Shown here one piece after another: positions 44,787 through 53,437 of a DNA stretch of 64,000 bases. Under the pieces are notes generated by a model. It was not told the origin of the DNA and made no database searches. It saw nothing but the letters and a program-made list of their open reading frames with translations. The position numbers and the translations under genes were made by a program. Numbering within the stretch: the first letter of the stretch is position 1; each line of letters opens with the position of its first letter. The DNA comes from Leuconostoc pseudomesenteroides KCTC 3652 (lineage in GTDB: Bacteria > Bacillota > Bacilli > Lactobacillales > Lactobacillaceae): the NCBI RefSeq assembly GCF_014634745.1, contig NZ_BMBP01000003.1, positions 1-64,000 on the forward strand, read 5' to 3'.

Positions 44787-45798
44787 GTAATTTCTCCAAC
44801 AATTTATATTGTAATTTTGGCAGACTTAAGGCTGCCAATTCTTCTTGACTAAAGTATTGTTGCCGTGAATCCGGTGTAATTGGTGTCGATTTGACCAACC
44901 AAATTTCCCAACGGCGATGTGTGAAAATATGAACCACGGGCTTAATATTAAGCATGTTGCCTTGAATATCTTCCACACTATTAATTGGTGTTAGTGGAAA
45001 CGTCCAAAAATTAGCTAACAATCCTGTTTCTGGTCTCTGTTCTAAAAGTAAGTCACCGTTTTTCTCATAAACATGAGCCATAAACAATTGCTTGACTGGT
45101 TTCGGCTTGGGTGTTTTAACCGGATAATGACTTTCAACACCATCACGATAGGCAGCATTAAAAGATTTTACTGGTGAATGTTGCGTATCAGGGTTTTTAG
45201 CGGACATATAACTAGCACCTAAGTCCATAATTGCCTGATTAAAGTCACCCGGCCGTTTAGAATCAACAATTGGCAAAATGGCATCATAAAATATTTGGCG
45301 TGACTTAGACTGTGCAATGTCTGCATCAATCTTTAATAAACGACTAAACACACGATATTGATTACCATCAACCGCTGGTACCACTTCGCCAAAACTGATT
45401 GAAGCAATCGCAGCAGCTGTGTAGGGTCCCACACCCGGCAAAGTCTGTAAATCTTTGCTGGTCGTTGGCCACTCACCATTATATTCCCGAACAACATATT
45501 GCGCTGCTTTTTGCAAATTACGCGCACGCGAATAATAGCCAAGTCCTTCCCACAATTTTAACACAACTTCCTCAGGTGCCTGTGCTAGGGCGCTCACTGT
45601 CGGTAACTGTTGCATAAATCGTTCAAAATAAGGAATAACTGTGGCAACTTGCGTTTGCTGTAACATTATTTCTGAGACCATTACGCGGTAAGGATCGTGA
45701 TTTTGCCGCCAAGGTAAGGTTTTACGCCCCTCGTCATCATACCAACGAAGTAATGTATCCCGAAAAGATTCAATTGTTTGTTCAGACCATTTTTCCAT
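44764..45798 (-). CDS. mutY: A/G-specific adenine glycosylase MutY without Fe-S ligands
   Basis: A 344-residue DNA repair enzyme that removes adenine opposite 8-oxoguanine. It shows SEIMLQQTQV (catalytic Glu), LPGVGPYTAAAI (helix-hairpin-helix), VDGNQYRVFSR (catalytic Asp) and a C-terminal NUDIX-like 8-oxoG recognition domain (VYEKNGDLLLEQRPETGLLANFWTFP). The [4Fe-4S] loop that should follow NQAIMDLGA contains no cysteine: the region SYMSAKNPDTQHSPVKSFN has Met, Thr, Ser and Asn at the four ligand positions. Cluster-free MutY proteins are known in some lactic acid bacteria and anaerobes, so activity is likely retained. Confidence 0.93.
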   Translation of the reverse strand: MEKWSEQTIESFRDTLLRWYDDEGRKTLPWRQNHDPYRVMVSEIMLQQTQVATVIPYFERFMQQLPTVSALAQAPEEVVLKLWEGLGYYSRARNLQKAAQYVVREYNGEWPTTSKDLQTLPGVGPYTAAAIASISFGEVVPAVDGNQYRVFSRLLKIDADIAQSKSRQIFYDAILPIVDSKRPGDFNQAIMDLGASYMSAKNPDTQHSPVKSFNAAYRDGVESHYPVKTPKPKPVKQLFMAHVYEKNGDLLLEQRPETGLLANFWTFPLTPINSVEDIQGNMLNIKPVVHIFTHRRWEIWLVKSTPITPDSRQQYFSQEELAALSLPKLQYKLLEKLHVSESEI

Positions 45799-45815
45799 AA
45801 TATCTATTGTAGCAC

Positions 45816-45844
45816 TTGTAATTGCTATTTTTTTAAAGTATAAT
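45816..45844 (+). promoter_or_regulatory. SigA promoter of the 47-residue protein gene
   Basis: TTGTAA (45816-45821), 17-bp spacer, perfect TATAAT (45839-45844), 44 bp from the ATG. Confidence 0.8.
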
Positions 45845-45888
45845 AGTTATTTGTATGGAAAACATTGGATAAAAAAAGGAGCACTATC

Positions 45889-46032
45889 ATGGCATTAAAG
45901 AAGCCTCTTAACTCATTCGCCCGTGCCCGCAAAGTTAGTCACAGCGCTGCGAAGAAGCAACGCCAAGCTGCTATTGCAAAGTTGCAACAATGGGCCAAAG
46001 GTAAGTCAGAAGAATTACCTACGACAAAGTAA
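45889..46032 (+). CDS. Small basic protein of 47 residues
   Basis: A 47-residue, strongly basic protein (MALKKPLNSFARARKV...KQRQAAIAKLQQWAKGKSEE) with no signal peptide or cysteines. A strong promoter, AAGGAGCACTATC ribosome site and dedicated terminator show it is a real gene. The arginine/lysine-rich amphipathic helix suggests nucleic-acid or ribosome binding, but I recognise no family. It is short enough to be missed by automatic annotation. Confidence 0.75.
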   Translation: MALKKPLNSFARARKVSHSAAKKQRQAAIAKLQQWAKGKSEELPTTK

Positions 46033-46041
46033 GTTTGACTT

Positions 46042-46080
46042 AAAAAACAAAACCAGTATGCGTACTGGTTTTTTGTTTGT
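46042..46080 (+). terminator. Terminator after the 47-residue protein gene
   Basis: AAACCAGTA/TACTGGTTT with a TGCG loop followed by TTTTGTTTG, 10 bp after the stop. Confidence 0.88.
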
Positions 46081-46136
46081 TTTTTTAACAGTAGCTCTTC
46101 TATCACTAAAACTTCCAAAAGAAAGGACGTTATTAC

Positions 46137-47540
46137 TTGAATATATCTCAAAAGAATCGCACAATTTTAATCATTTTGGTGATTGGCACTTTCCTGGGTT
46201 TCTTAAATCAAACACTGATGAACGTTGCGCTACCAGATATTATGCGTGAATTTCACATTTCAACCGCATTAGGACAGTGGTTAACCAATGGTTATATGCT
46301 AGTCAACGGCATTATGGTTCCTTTAACTGCCTTCCTCATTCAGCGCCTAACAACGCGTACACTTTATCTGACAGCGGTTGGGTTATTTGCTGTTGGCACG
46401 ATCACTGCTGGCTTTGCACCTAATTTTGAAATTTTGATCACGGGTCGTATGATTCAAGCAATGGGAGCCGGTGTTTTTGGTCCGCTAATGAATGTCGTGG
46501 TTATGAATTTATTTGCCCCTGATCGTCGTGGATCGGCAATGGGAACTATTGGGTTGGCGCTAAACTTCGCACCAGCCTTGGGCCCAAGTCTGTCTGGATT
46601 TATTGTAACCAACCTGAATTGGCGCTTTCTATTTTACATTGTTGCTCCGCTCATTATCGCCAATTTTATTCTGGCTTATTTTCTTCTAAACAACATTGGC
46701 ACACCAAAACAATTAAAGTTTGATGTACTTGGTGTCATTCTATCAAGTATCGGTTTAGGCGCACTACTTTATGGGTTTTCCAACGCTGGTGGTACACCCT
46801 GGCATGACTTTACCGTTTGGGGATTTATCGTAATTGGTTTAGTTGTCACAACATTGTTCGTTCTTCATCAATTACATACGTCAACGCCATTGCTTAACAT
46901 GAGCGTTTTTTCTAATCGAGAGTTCAATGTTGCTGTTTTGATTAACATCGTTTTGATGATGGCTATGTACGGTGGTGCGTTAATGTTACCACTTTATATG
47001 CAAAATGTCCGTGGTGCTTCTGCCTTTATTTCTGGTTTGGTTTTATTCCCTGGGGCTTTGGTTACAGCATTTTTGTCACCATGGAGTGGTCGCTTATATG
47101 ATCGTTATGGTGCCAAATATCTCACCCTCACCGGAATCTTAATTACTGCTATTGGTACTTTTATTCTCGCTTCATTGACACTAACAACACCACTTTGGTT
47201 TGCTGTGATTGGACAATTTGTACGTCAATTAGGCTTAGTTTTGGTTTTGATGCCGATCCAAACTGAAGCATTTAACGCCTTACCACTTACTATCATCCCT
47301 GATGGTTCGGCCATGTTTACAACCATTCGTCAGCTAGCTGCCTCGTTTGGTACGGCCGCATTAGTAACAATTATGACAAAAAGCGCCGCCAATTATCAGC
47401 TACACCACCAACATGCTAGCAGTTCACTAGTCAATTTGCATGGCGTCCACATTACCTTTTTAACTGCTGCGTTGTTAATGCTCGTTGCAGCAGCGATGAC
47501 TAGTTTACTGAAACCCAAAACAGCTATTGCAAAAAAGTAG
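46137..47540 (+). CDS. DHA2-family (14-TMS) drug:proton antiporter
   Basis: A 467-residue MFS exporter of the EmrB/QacA type with 14 helices. It has FLGFLNQTLMNVALPDI in helix 1 with the conserved charged/polar pattern, GRMIQAMGAGVFGPLMNVV (motif C-like), LGPSLSGFIVTNLNWRFLFYI and GSAMFTTIRQLAASFGTA. Probable multidrug efflux (LmrB/MdrL-like). The start is a TTG with AAAGGACG upstream. It stands between the small basic protein and proC; no adjacent regulator is seen. Confidence 0.88.
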   Translation: MNISQKNRTILIILVIGTFLGFLNQTLMNVALPDIMREFHISTALGQWLTNGYMLVNGIMVPLTAFLIQRLTTRTLYLTAVGLFAVGTITAGFAPNFEILITGRMIQAMGAGVFGPLMNVVVMNLFAPDRRGSAMGTIGLALNFAPALGPSLSGFIVTNLNWRFLFYIVAPLIIANFILAYFLLNNIGTPKQLKFDVLGVILSSIGLGALLYGFSNAGGTPWHDFTVWGFIVIGLVVTTLFVLHQLHTSTPLLNMSVFSNREFNVAVLINIVLMMAMYGGALMLPLYMQNVRGASAFISGLVLFPGALVTAFLSPWSGRLYDRYGAKYLTLTGILITAIGTFILASLTLTTPLWFAVIGQFVRQLGLVLVLMPIQTEAFNALPLTIIPDGSAMFTTIRQLAASFGTAALVTIMTKSAANYQLHHQHASSSLVNLHGVHITFLTAALLMLVAAAMTSLLKPKTAIAKK

Positions 47541-47599
47541 CGAGTATCTAAACTATTTCAGTTATAATAGAGATAACTTAATTAATTGGAGGTATTGTT

Positions 47600-48367
47600 A
47601 TGACTTACGGGTTTATTGGTGCCGGCAACATGGCGACCGCAATGATGAAAGGTCTACTGCACGCAAATGTTGATCCAGCAGATATTTACGTGTCTTCACC
47701 ACACCGTGCCAAGTCGTTGGCAGAGGAACTTCACATCAATGCTGCCGATTCACAAACAGTTATTGACCATAGTGACATCGTCGTTTTAGCATTTTTGCCT
47801 AATCAATTAACAGAAATTGGCGCAACGCTTAATTTCACTAATAAAATCGTCGTCTCTGTGTTAGCACAAATCACCATTGCTGACCTAAATCAAGCTATTC
47901 CAAATGCGTTCAATGTTCGCGCTTTACCCAACATCAACTCAGCTATCGGGCAAGGTAATACCGCGTTAGCTTTTGCCGATAACATAGACGCAGCACAAAA
48001 TAAAATCGTCACTCATTTTTGGCAGTTGTTGGGCAACAGTGTCACACTCGAGGAAGAGCAATTCGCTATATTTTCTGCCATTGCTGGTTCTGGTCCTGCC
48101 TATGTCTTCAAGTTCATTGACGCATTGACTAAAGCAGGTGTCGCGAATGGCTTGGAAGAAACGCAAGCCGCAAGTATTGCAACACAAACTGTTTTAGGCT
48201 CTGCCAGCACCCTAAATCAGTCGGACAGCGACGCCGTCACACTCATGAACAGCGTTGCATCACCCGGTGGCTCAACCCGCGCTGGCCTAGATAATTTTGA
48301 AGCTAACCAATTTGATGATGTTGTCGCCAAAGCGATTTTAGCGACCGTCAATCATAAACACGCCTAA
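47600..48367 (+). CDS. proC: Pyrroline-5-carboxylate reductase
   Basis: A 255-residue cytoplasmic enzyme for the last step of proline synthesis, reducing 1-pyrroline-5-carboxylate with NAD(P)H. It shows YGFIGAGNMATAMMKG (Rossmann nucleotide site), VRALPNINSAIGQG and AIAGSGPAYVFKFIDAL, and VASPGGSTRAGLDNFE at the C-terminus. GGAGG is 8 nt before the ATG. It is slightly short but complete, with its own terminator. Confidence 0.95.
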   Translation: MTYGFIGAGNMATAMMKGLLHANVDPADIYVSSPHRAKSLAEELHINAADSQTVIDHSDIVVLAFLPNQLTEIGATLNFTNKIVVSVLAQITIADLNQAIPNAFNVRALPNINSAIGQGNTALAFADNIDAAQNKIVTHFWQLLGNSVTLEEEQFAIFSAIAGSGPAYVFKFIDALTKAGVANGLEETQAASIATQTVLGSASTLNQSDSDAVTLMNSVASPGGSTRAGLDNFEANQFDDVVAKAILATVNHKHA

Positions 48368-48371
48368 TCAT

Positions 48372-48399
48372 TAGCACTTCAATCTTGAAGTGCTTTTTT
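48372..48399 (+). terminator. Terminator after proC
   Basis: AGCACTTCA/TGAAGTGCT stem followed by TTTTTT. Confidence 0.92.
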
Positions 48400-48415
48400 A
48401 GTGGGCAATACAAAT

Positions 48416-48441
48416 AAAAAAGCCGCAACCAACGTTGCGAC
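48416..48441 (-). terminator. Terminator after the second immunity-like gene
   Basis: Minus strand GTCGCAAC-GTTG-GTTGCGGC then TTTTTT. The same stem recurs after tRNA-Glu at 48909-48936. Confidence 0.85.
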
Positions 48442-48473
48442 TAATAAGCAGCTATCTCAGCAAAATTATTAAA

Positions 48474-48761
48474 TCAAATACTGAACAAAACATCACGACC
48501 GCCCATATCATTTGCGCCAATATAGCGCTGAGATAATTCTACAAGAAACTTTGTCGATGCAGATGTCAACTGTCGCTCAACTGCAAGTAAAGATAAACTA
48601 TCTTTGAGCGACGCAGCCACAGCGCGATCATTTTGGCTTTTTTCTAGTTGGGTTTTATTGCTAACAAATATGTCGCGTTCATTACTTGTAATGGTTTCAT
48701 CTAAAATTAAATCAACCAAATTTTCTAGCAACCAATTTTTATCTGGTATCTGCCATGTCAT
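48474..48761 (-). CDS. Second bacteriocin immunity-like protein
   Basis: About 95 residues, all helical, resembling the enterocin A immunity family: LLENLVDLILDETITSNERDIFVSNKTQLEKSQND, then SLKDSLSLLAVERQLT and KFLVELSQRY. These fit the LltelydLI...eR..l..aK..Le, sL..LA....L pattern of the family. I start at the ATG 9 nt after GGGAGG (48761). No bacteriocin gene is adjacent, so it is an orphan immunity gene protecting against others' bacteriocins, or unrelated in function. It is monocistronic. Confidence 0.6.
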   Translation of the reverse strand: MTWQIPDKNWLLENLVDLILDETITSNERDIFVSNKTQLEKSQNDRAVAASLKDSLSLLAVERQLTSASTKFLVELSQRYIGANDMGGRDVLFSI

Positions 48762-48908
48762 CACGATACGCCTCCCATTTTGCTCAATGAACAGCACGAT
48801 ACGCTATTCTTATCGTTTTAATTAACAATGATTATTTATATCATACTACTTTTTATCAGTGACAGATTATTAAAAAAAGAAAAATGTATATCATATTTAA
48901 CAGCACAC

Positions 48909-48936
48909 AAAAAGCCGCAACCGAAGTTGCGACTTT
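48909..48936 (-). terminator. Terminator after tRNA-Glu
   Basis: Minus strand GTCGCAAC-TTCG-GTTGCGGC (one mismatch in the stem) followed by TTTTTG. It shares its stem with the terminator at 48416. Confidence 0.85.
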
Positions 48937-48939
48937 TAG

Positions 48940-49011
48940 TAGCTCGTGAGAGAATCGAACTCTCGATTCCGCCGTGAAAGGGCAGCGTCTTAGCCACTTG
49001 ACCAACGAGCC
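48940..49011 (-). tRNA. tRNA-Glu(TTC)
   Basis: 72 nt; acceptor GGCTCGT/ACGAGCT (G1-U72), anticodon stem CTGCC/GGCGG around CTTTCAC (anticodon TTC), T stem GAGAG/CTCTC with TTCGATT. It reads GAA and GAG. Confidence 0.94.
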
Positions 49012-49075
49012 ATGGTCAGTTGTTGTTCGCTCTCGCTAAACAACTATATTAGTATACCAAGAATTCAAATACTCG

Positions 49076-50311
49076 TCAACCCTTTTTCTTCAAAGTCATC
49101 AGTTTTGTTGGATCAATTGGTTGTGGCACTTTGACTGGTGTACTTTTGTAATAACGCCAGGGCTTGTTCGGATCAAATTCCAAATCTGTCGTTACCGGCA
49201 AACCATTCTTAAAGCGTGTCAACAACCATTGTTCTAATGGTTTGGGGACACCCAACAAGTCGAAATCTGCCGGTGAAATGGCATACCGAATTGCCCGTTC
49301 ATCATTCATCTTCACCTTTTGTACCCAGTTAGGTTCAACAATCAATTCACGTCCCATCGCAGCAAAGGTCACGCCGGTATCCATCAATTCTTCAACTTGC
49401 GCAGGTTGTTTTACTAAGCCAGCAACCATCAGCGGAAAGTCGTCTGGTAGTGCCTGTCGATAATAATCAACAATTTTTGTCTGATCATCCTTATCTTTAA
49501 ACGGTGTTTGAAGGGCGTCTTTCAATGACAAATGTACATAATCAACTGGCAAGTCAATTAATTTGTTGACAAAAGCTAACGAGTCTTGCAATGTAATCCC
49601 TGGTGTCATTGGTTCTTCGGGTGATTGACGATAGCCAAGTAAAAATGGTCGATCAGCGTACTGCTCAATAGTCTGCGCGACTTTAGCCGTCACCGCTAAA
49701 CCAAAACGCATCCGTTTTGCCAATGTCCCACCCCAAATATCATCACGTTGATTACTGTCAGGCGAAAAAAACTGTTGCATTAAATATAAATTAGCACCAT
49801 GGAGTTCAACCCCATCAAACCCAGCCAAAATAGCTCTTTTTGTAGCAGCAGCAAAATCATCAATTGTTTGTGCAATTTCTTGATGCGTTAGCGCCCGTGG
49901 CGTTTCAAAGTCACCACGTGGATACGCAACGGCTGACGCCGATACTGGTTGTTCCCCACGCAATATTGCAGTAGTCGTTTGCCGACCAGCAGAAAATAGT
50001 TGCAGTATCGCTTTTGCCCCGCCTGATTGTATGGCACTGGCTAAACGTGATAACCCTGGAATTTTGTCATCATCAGCAGCCGAAATACCACCTTCCCAGC
50101 CTTTACCTAAATGATTCACATGCGCTACTTCACTCACAATAATTCCTGGACCACCGCTGCGCATTTGGTAATAGCGCAATTCATTATCCGTTACACTACC
50201 ATCTTCAAAAGACGCACGTAAGGTTGTAGGCGCCATTACGACGTGATTACGCACTGTCATTTGCTTATTTTTAAATGTATATGAGTCTAAAAAATCGTAA
50301 TTTATTTGCAT
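49076..50311 (-). CDS. Old Yellow Enzyme family NADH:flavin oxidoreductase
   Basis: A 411-residue FMN-dependent TIM-barrel oxidoreductase (YqiG/NemA group). FMN-binding features are NHVVMAPTTLRAS, a Gln/Ser-rich ILQLFSAGRQT strand, and DGVELHGANLYLMQQFFSPDSNQRDD with the conserved His-Gly-Ala-Asn and Arg-Asp. Further along are LMVAGLVKQPAQ and FAAMGRELIVEP. It reduces activated C=C or nitro compounds, physiological substrate unknown. It is a single gene between tRNA-Glu and a membrane-anchored protein. Confidence 0.88.
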   Translation of the reverse strand: MQINYDFLDSYTFKNKQMTVRNHVVMAPTTLRASFEDGSVTDNELRYYQMRSGGPGIIVSEVAHVNHLGKGWEGGISAADDDKIPGLSRLASAIQSGGAKAILQLFSAGRQTTTAILRGEQPVSASAVAYPRGDFETPRALTHQEIAQTIDDFAAATKRAILAGFDGVELHGANLYLMQQFFSPDSNQRDDIWGGTLAKRMRFGLAVTAKVAQTIEQYADRPFLLGYRQSPEEPMTPGITLQDSLAFVNKLIDLPVDYVHLSLKDALQTPFKDKDDQTKIVDYYRQALPDDFPLMVAGLVKQPAQVEELMDTGVTFAAMGRELIVEPNWVQKVKMNDERAIRYAISPADFDLLGVPKPLEQWLLTRFKNGLPVTTDLEFDPNKPWRYYKSTPVKVPQPIDPTKLMTLKKKG

Positions 50312-50333
50312 ATCAATATTGTAACACGATATG

Positions 50334-51002
50334 TTAGTGTGTCACGAATTGACCGGTGGCAAGATTCGGTGTGCCACCGTGAAGATCATTTTTGCTAGTA
50401 CCCACTTGGTGTAAATAATAGGCATACTTTAATTTCAAATCGCTAATGATATTCTGATTCAGTTTTGTTGGTTTAACAGCCTTTTTTTCCATTTTATATA
50501 GATGAGCGGCAATTAAAAGATCGCTGTCAGTTAATTTTTTTGATTTAATTTGTGAATCTGACAAAATCACATCATACTTTTTCGCCTTCAGCAGCATATG
50601 TTTGACCACGACAGTCTGATAAGTTAACGCTTTTCTCGTTGAAAAAGAACGATTGGTAAAATTAATTGTGTCATTATAATCGCCATTCCCTAGATATTTT
50701 GCAACGTAAAGTTCCCAAGTAGTGCCATTTGTCAATGAAAATTGATATTTGTTAGCAGAAACATTGACTTTCTGCGTTTCTGTACCGATAAAATTTTCAG
50801 TAGTTGCAATCGTGACATCTTGTGGCGCATTACTGGATGTTACACGAACAATAGGCGCATGAAAACTATGATTAACCACGATAACTTTTTTTGGTTCAAA
50901 GCCAAACAGTAGTACGTTAACTAATAATACGGCAAAATACATTAGCATGACAAAGACCGACATGGCAATGATCATTTGATATTTATTTGATAATAGTCTC
51001 AT
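50334..51002 (-). CDS. Membrane-anchored extracellular protein, unknown function
   Basis: About 222 residues: one N-terminal helix (IIAMSVFVMLMYFAVLLVNVLLF) and a ~190-residue soluble part, probably outside the cell. It has beta-rich sequence (IVVNHSFHAPIVRV, TTENFIGTETQKVNVSANKYQFSL) and then helices (SDSDLLIAAHLYKME-like). I choose the second ATG (51002) because the first sits in the tail of the upstream terminator. I do not recognise the family. It follows the LysM gene on the same strand but is separated by a terminator. Confidence 0.6.
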   Translation of the reverse strand: MRLLSNKYQMIIAMSVFVMLMYFAVLLVNVLLFGFEPKKVIVVNHSFHAPIVRVTSSNAPQDVTIATTENFIGTETQKVNVSANKYQFSLTNGTTWELYVAKYLGNGDYNDTINFTNRSFSTRKALTYQTVVVKHMLLKAKKYDVILSDSQIKSKKLTDSDLLIAAHLYKMEKKAVKPTKLNQNIISDLKLKYAYYLHQVGTSKNDLHGGTPNLATGQFVTH

Positions 51003-51023
51003 CTCATCTCTTTTCTCAAACAT

Positions 51024-51055
51024 AAAAAATCATCCCCGCAAACGGAGGATGATTT
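51024..51055 (-). terminator. Terminator after the LysM gene
   Basis: AAATCATCC-TCC stem pairing with GGGATGATTT on the minus strand, loop GTTTGC, followed by a T run. Confidence 0.85.
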
Positions 51056-51078
51056 AATATCACTTTTTGATTAATAAA

Positions 51079-51678
51079 TTAATACCAACCAGTTGCTTGT
51101 GAGTGGGCCCAAGCATTTTCAGCAGTACCGTAACGTGCTGCAATATAAGCCTTCATAGCATTTAATTGATCGTTATAATCGGCTGAGTTTCCACCATAGA
51201 TAGCACGTGCTTGTGCTGAAAGTTGACCTAAACCATAATATTGACCATTAGTAGCATTAACGTTACCACCTGATTCACGTGCAATCAAAGCATTCAATGC
51301 AGCAGAGTTAGAGCCGGTAGTTGAAGTTGTTGTTGCAGATGAAGTAGTAGTGGTGGTAGTTGTTGTTGTTGTCGTTGTGCTGGTTGCCGCTGCTTCAGTT
51401 GTTGTTGACTGTGCAGGCGTTGCTGCCGCTTTTGTTGCTGTGGCAAATGACAAGTGTTGACCAACAATAATCAAGTTAACATTTGAAATGTTGTTATTAG
51501 TAGCAATTGTGTCAACTGAAACACCATACTTTGCTGACAACTTGTTCAATGTGTCACCAGATTGCACAACATAATCTGATGGGGCTGTTGTTGTATCGGC
51601 ACTAGCATGTGCACCACCAAAGGCAAAGGCACCTGCAACACCAGCAGCAATGGTCAAAGTCTTCTTAATATTAAACAT
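51079..51678 (-). CDS. LysM / transglycosylase-like secreted wall protein (Apf type)
   Basis: A 199-residue exported protein. It has a signal peptide (1-27, AHASA|DT), one LysM domain (~35-80, YVVQSGDTLNKLSAKYGVS...IIVGQHL) that binds peptidoglycan, a ~45-residue Thr/Ser/Ala linker, and a C-terminal lysozyme-like domain (LNALIARESGGNVNATNGQYYGLGQLS ... WAHSQATGWY) with the catalytic-type Glu in RESGG. This is the aggregation-promoting-factor/Sep-like architecture of lactobacilli, involved in wall turnover and cell shape. It is strongly expressed in relatives; here a good promoter gives a ~90-nt leader. Confidence 0.9.
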   Translation of the reverse strand: MFNIKKTLTIAAGVAGAFAFGGAHASADTTTAPSDYVVQSGDTLNKLSAKYGVSVDTIATNNNISNVNLIIVGQHLSFATATKAAATPAQSTTTEAAATSTTTTTTTTTTTTSSATTTSTTGSNSAALNALIARESGGNVNATNGQYYGLGQLSAQARAIYGGNSADYNDQLNAMKAYIAARYGTAENAWAHSQATGWY

Positions 51679-51776
51679 TATATATTTGTACTCCTAAATT
51701 ATCTGTTCGAAGATGACAACATCCGAATTGATGAAGTCATGTAATTAACTTACGAGTATTAGTTTAGTCGCTGAAT

Positions 51777-51805
51777 ATAATAAGCAAACATCTGTTTCAT
51801 ATCAA
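51777..51805 (-). promoter_or_regulatory. SigA promoter of the LysM gene
   Basis: Minus strand: TTGATA (51800-51805), 17-bp spacer, TATTAT (51777-51782). A TGTAAT-N5-TGATAT element overlapping the -35 resembles a WalR box (TGTWAH-N5-TGTWAH) with one poor half-site; this part is tentative. Confidence 0.6.
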
Positions 51806-51883
51806 GAACATTACATACTATTATTTATTATACATTTACCGTGTTAGTTGTCTTATAAAAATCTTAAGATTTAAAATAAAGCC

Positions 51884-53389
51884 TTAATATAGAACTTTTA
51901 ATATTAATTGTGGCGTCTTTGGTAATTGATCATGATCCTCAAAATATGCAACTAACATATCTTGAATAGCCTTATCCCCAGTATAAATTGTCTCAGAATT
52001 AGCATAACTTTGGTAATCACCACCGCCGACAGCGCGATAATTATTCATCGCAATGCTAAAGTAATCAGTGTCTTGAATATCTTTTCCCTGATACTTTAAT
52101 TTTGTAATACGGTTCCCTACTGGTTTACGGACATCAATTTCATAATCAATGCCAAAGGCCAAGTCGTAGTTATAATGTTCCACTTTTGGTTTCAACCAAT
52201 CAGGATTAACAGCTAATTTCTGATTTTCAATAACAAAATAATTTGCTGTATGCTCCAATCCAACGCGTAAATCAGCACCCGAAATACGTTTTGTGACCAA
52301 TGTATTATCAAATGGGTAATTTTGCAAAATTGATCTGAGTGTCAACTGTTTTGGCAAACTCGACGGGTTGTTATTTAGGCCTTGCAATGTGATTTGCGCA
52401 CCAGTCGCAGCCATTTGTACTGCCGCCACCCAGCGCAAAACATCATTACCATATTGTGCCAAAATTAACGGTTCTTCAACCGCAACAGATGTTGTCAAAT
52501 TAGCGATTGGCTGATCCAACCACGCTTCAACTTTGTCATTAAGTGGTTGTAAGGCTTTAAGCATGTCAGGTTGGCTAGTCGTACCAGCAGCATTTGTTGA
52601 TGAGGTGAATAACCATTTTCCGTCTCTTAACTCGCCATCAATTTGCGCAAAAAACTTAGCTTGGTTAGGTAATTGTAGCGTTAATGTGTCGTTCATTAAC
52701 TGGGCCGGCACTTGACCATGCTGATGTGCTGTCAATAAAATATCCAAATCCAGTTCTGCGGTGAGTTGCCAAGCAATATTTTCAGATGTTGTACTAATTA
52801 CCTTGCCCGAATCCAAGTCACGCTCATAACCACCATGATAAATGCCAATCACAACATCAGCTGATTGGCGCAGACGCGCGATAGTCTGCGCCGCTTTAAT
52901 CAAAGGTGATTCAATTTTAATGCCTGCGAGATGTTCCGGCTTTTCCCAAATGTTAATATAATCAGTCACTAAACCAATTAAACCAACTTTTGTGCCATCA
53001 GCTAGGGTCTTAATTTCTGCTGGATATAAGGTCTGTCCGTTTTCATCCGTAACATTTTCGGCTAACACAGTCGCATTCAAATTTGCCAAATGTTTCTTGA
53101 GTTCGTCATAACCCGCATTAAAGTCATGATTACCAAGCGTAACATAGTCATATCCTGCCATGTTCATCATGTCTGATACTGCGTCAATATCGTCATACTT
53201 CTTGAGATATTGTAATAGTGGTGAACCTTGATACATGTCACCGCCATCAATTACTAGGGTGTTGCCATCTTTTTGATAGTTCGCGGCTACATTGATAAGG
53301 CCTTGAGGTTGTGAACCGCTTTGAATGTAGTCAGTTGGCCATAAGTAACCATGAACATCCGAAGTGTAATATAACTTGAAATGCTTCAT
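51884..53389 (-). CDS. Cytoplasmic 5'-nucleotidase/2',3'-cyclic phosphodiesterase-like metallophosphatase
   Basis: About 501 residues in two domains. The N-terminal calcineurin-like metallophosphatase shows YYTSDVHGYLWP, DGGDMYQGSPL, LGNHDFNAGYD, and IYHGGYERD ... LTAHQHGQ, giving a complete two-metal site. The C-terminal 5'-nucleotidase domain has LRSILQNYPFDNTLV and NNYRAVGGGDY. UshA relatives are usually exported, but this one has no signal peptide when started at the ATG (53389) after AAGAAGGAATTTA; the upstream in-frame stretch is not coding-like. It is the last gene of the phn-type importer operon, so it probably releases phosphate from the imported compound inside the cell (inference). 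Confidence 0.85.
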   Translation of the reverse strand: MKHFKLYYTSDVHGYLWPTDYIQSGSQPQGLINVAANYQKDGNTLVIDGGDMYQGSPLLQYLKKYDDIDAVSDMMNMAGYDYVTLGNHDFNAGYDELKKHLANLNATVLAENVTDENGQTLYPAEIKTLADGTKVGLIGLVTDYINIWEKPEHLAGIKIESPLIKAAQTIARLRQSADVVIGIYHGGYERDLDSGKVISTTSENIAWQLTAELDLDILLTAHQHGQVPAQLMNDTLTLQLPNQAKFFAQIDGELRDGKWLFTSSTNAAGTTSQPDMLKALQPLNDKVEAWLDQPIANLTTSVAVEEPLILAQYGNDVLRWVAAVQMAATGAQITLQGLNNNPSSLPKQLTLRSILQNYPFDNTLVTKRISGADLRVGLEHTANYFVIENQKLAVNPDWLKPKVEHYNYDLAFGIDYEIDVRKPVGNRITKLKYQGKDIQDTDYFSIAMNNYRAVGGGDYQSYANSETIYTGDKAIQDMLVAYFEDHDQLPKTPQLILKVLY

Positions 53390-53437
53390 TAAATTCCTTC
53401 TTTCAAAAACAAGGCAGCCAATGAGGCCGCCCATCTT

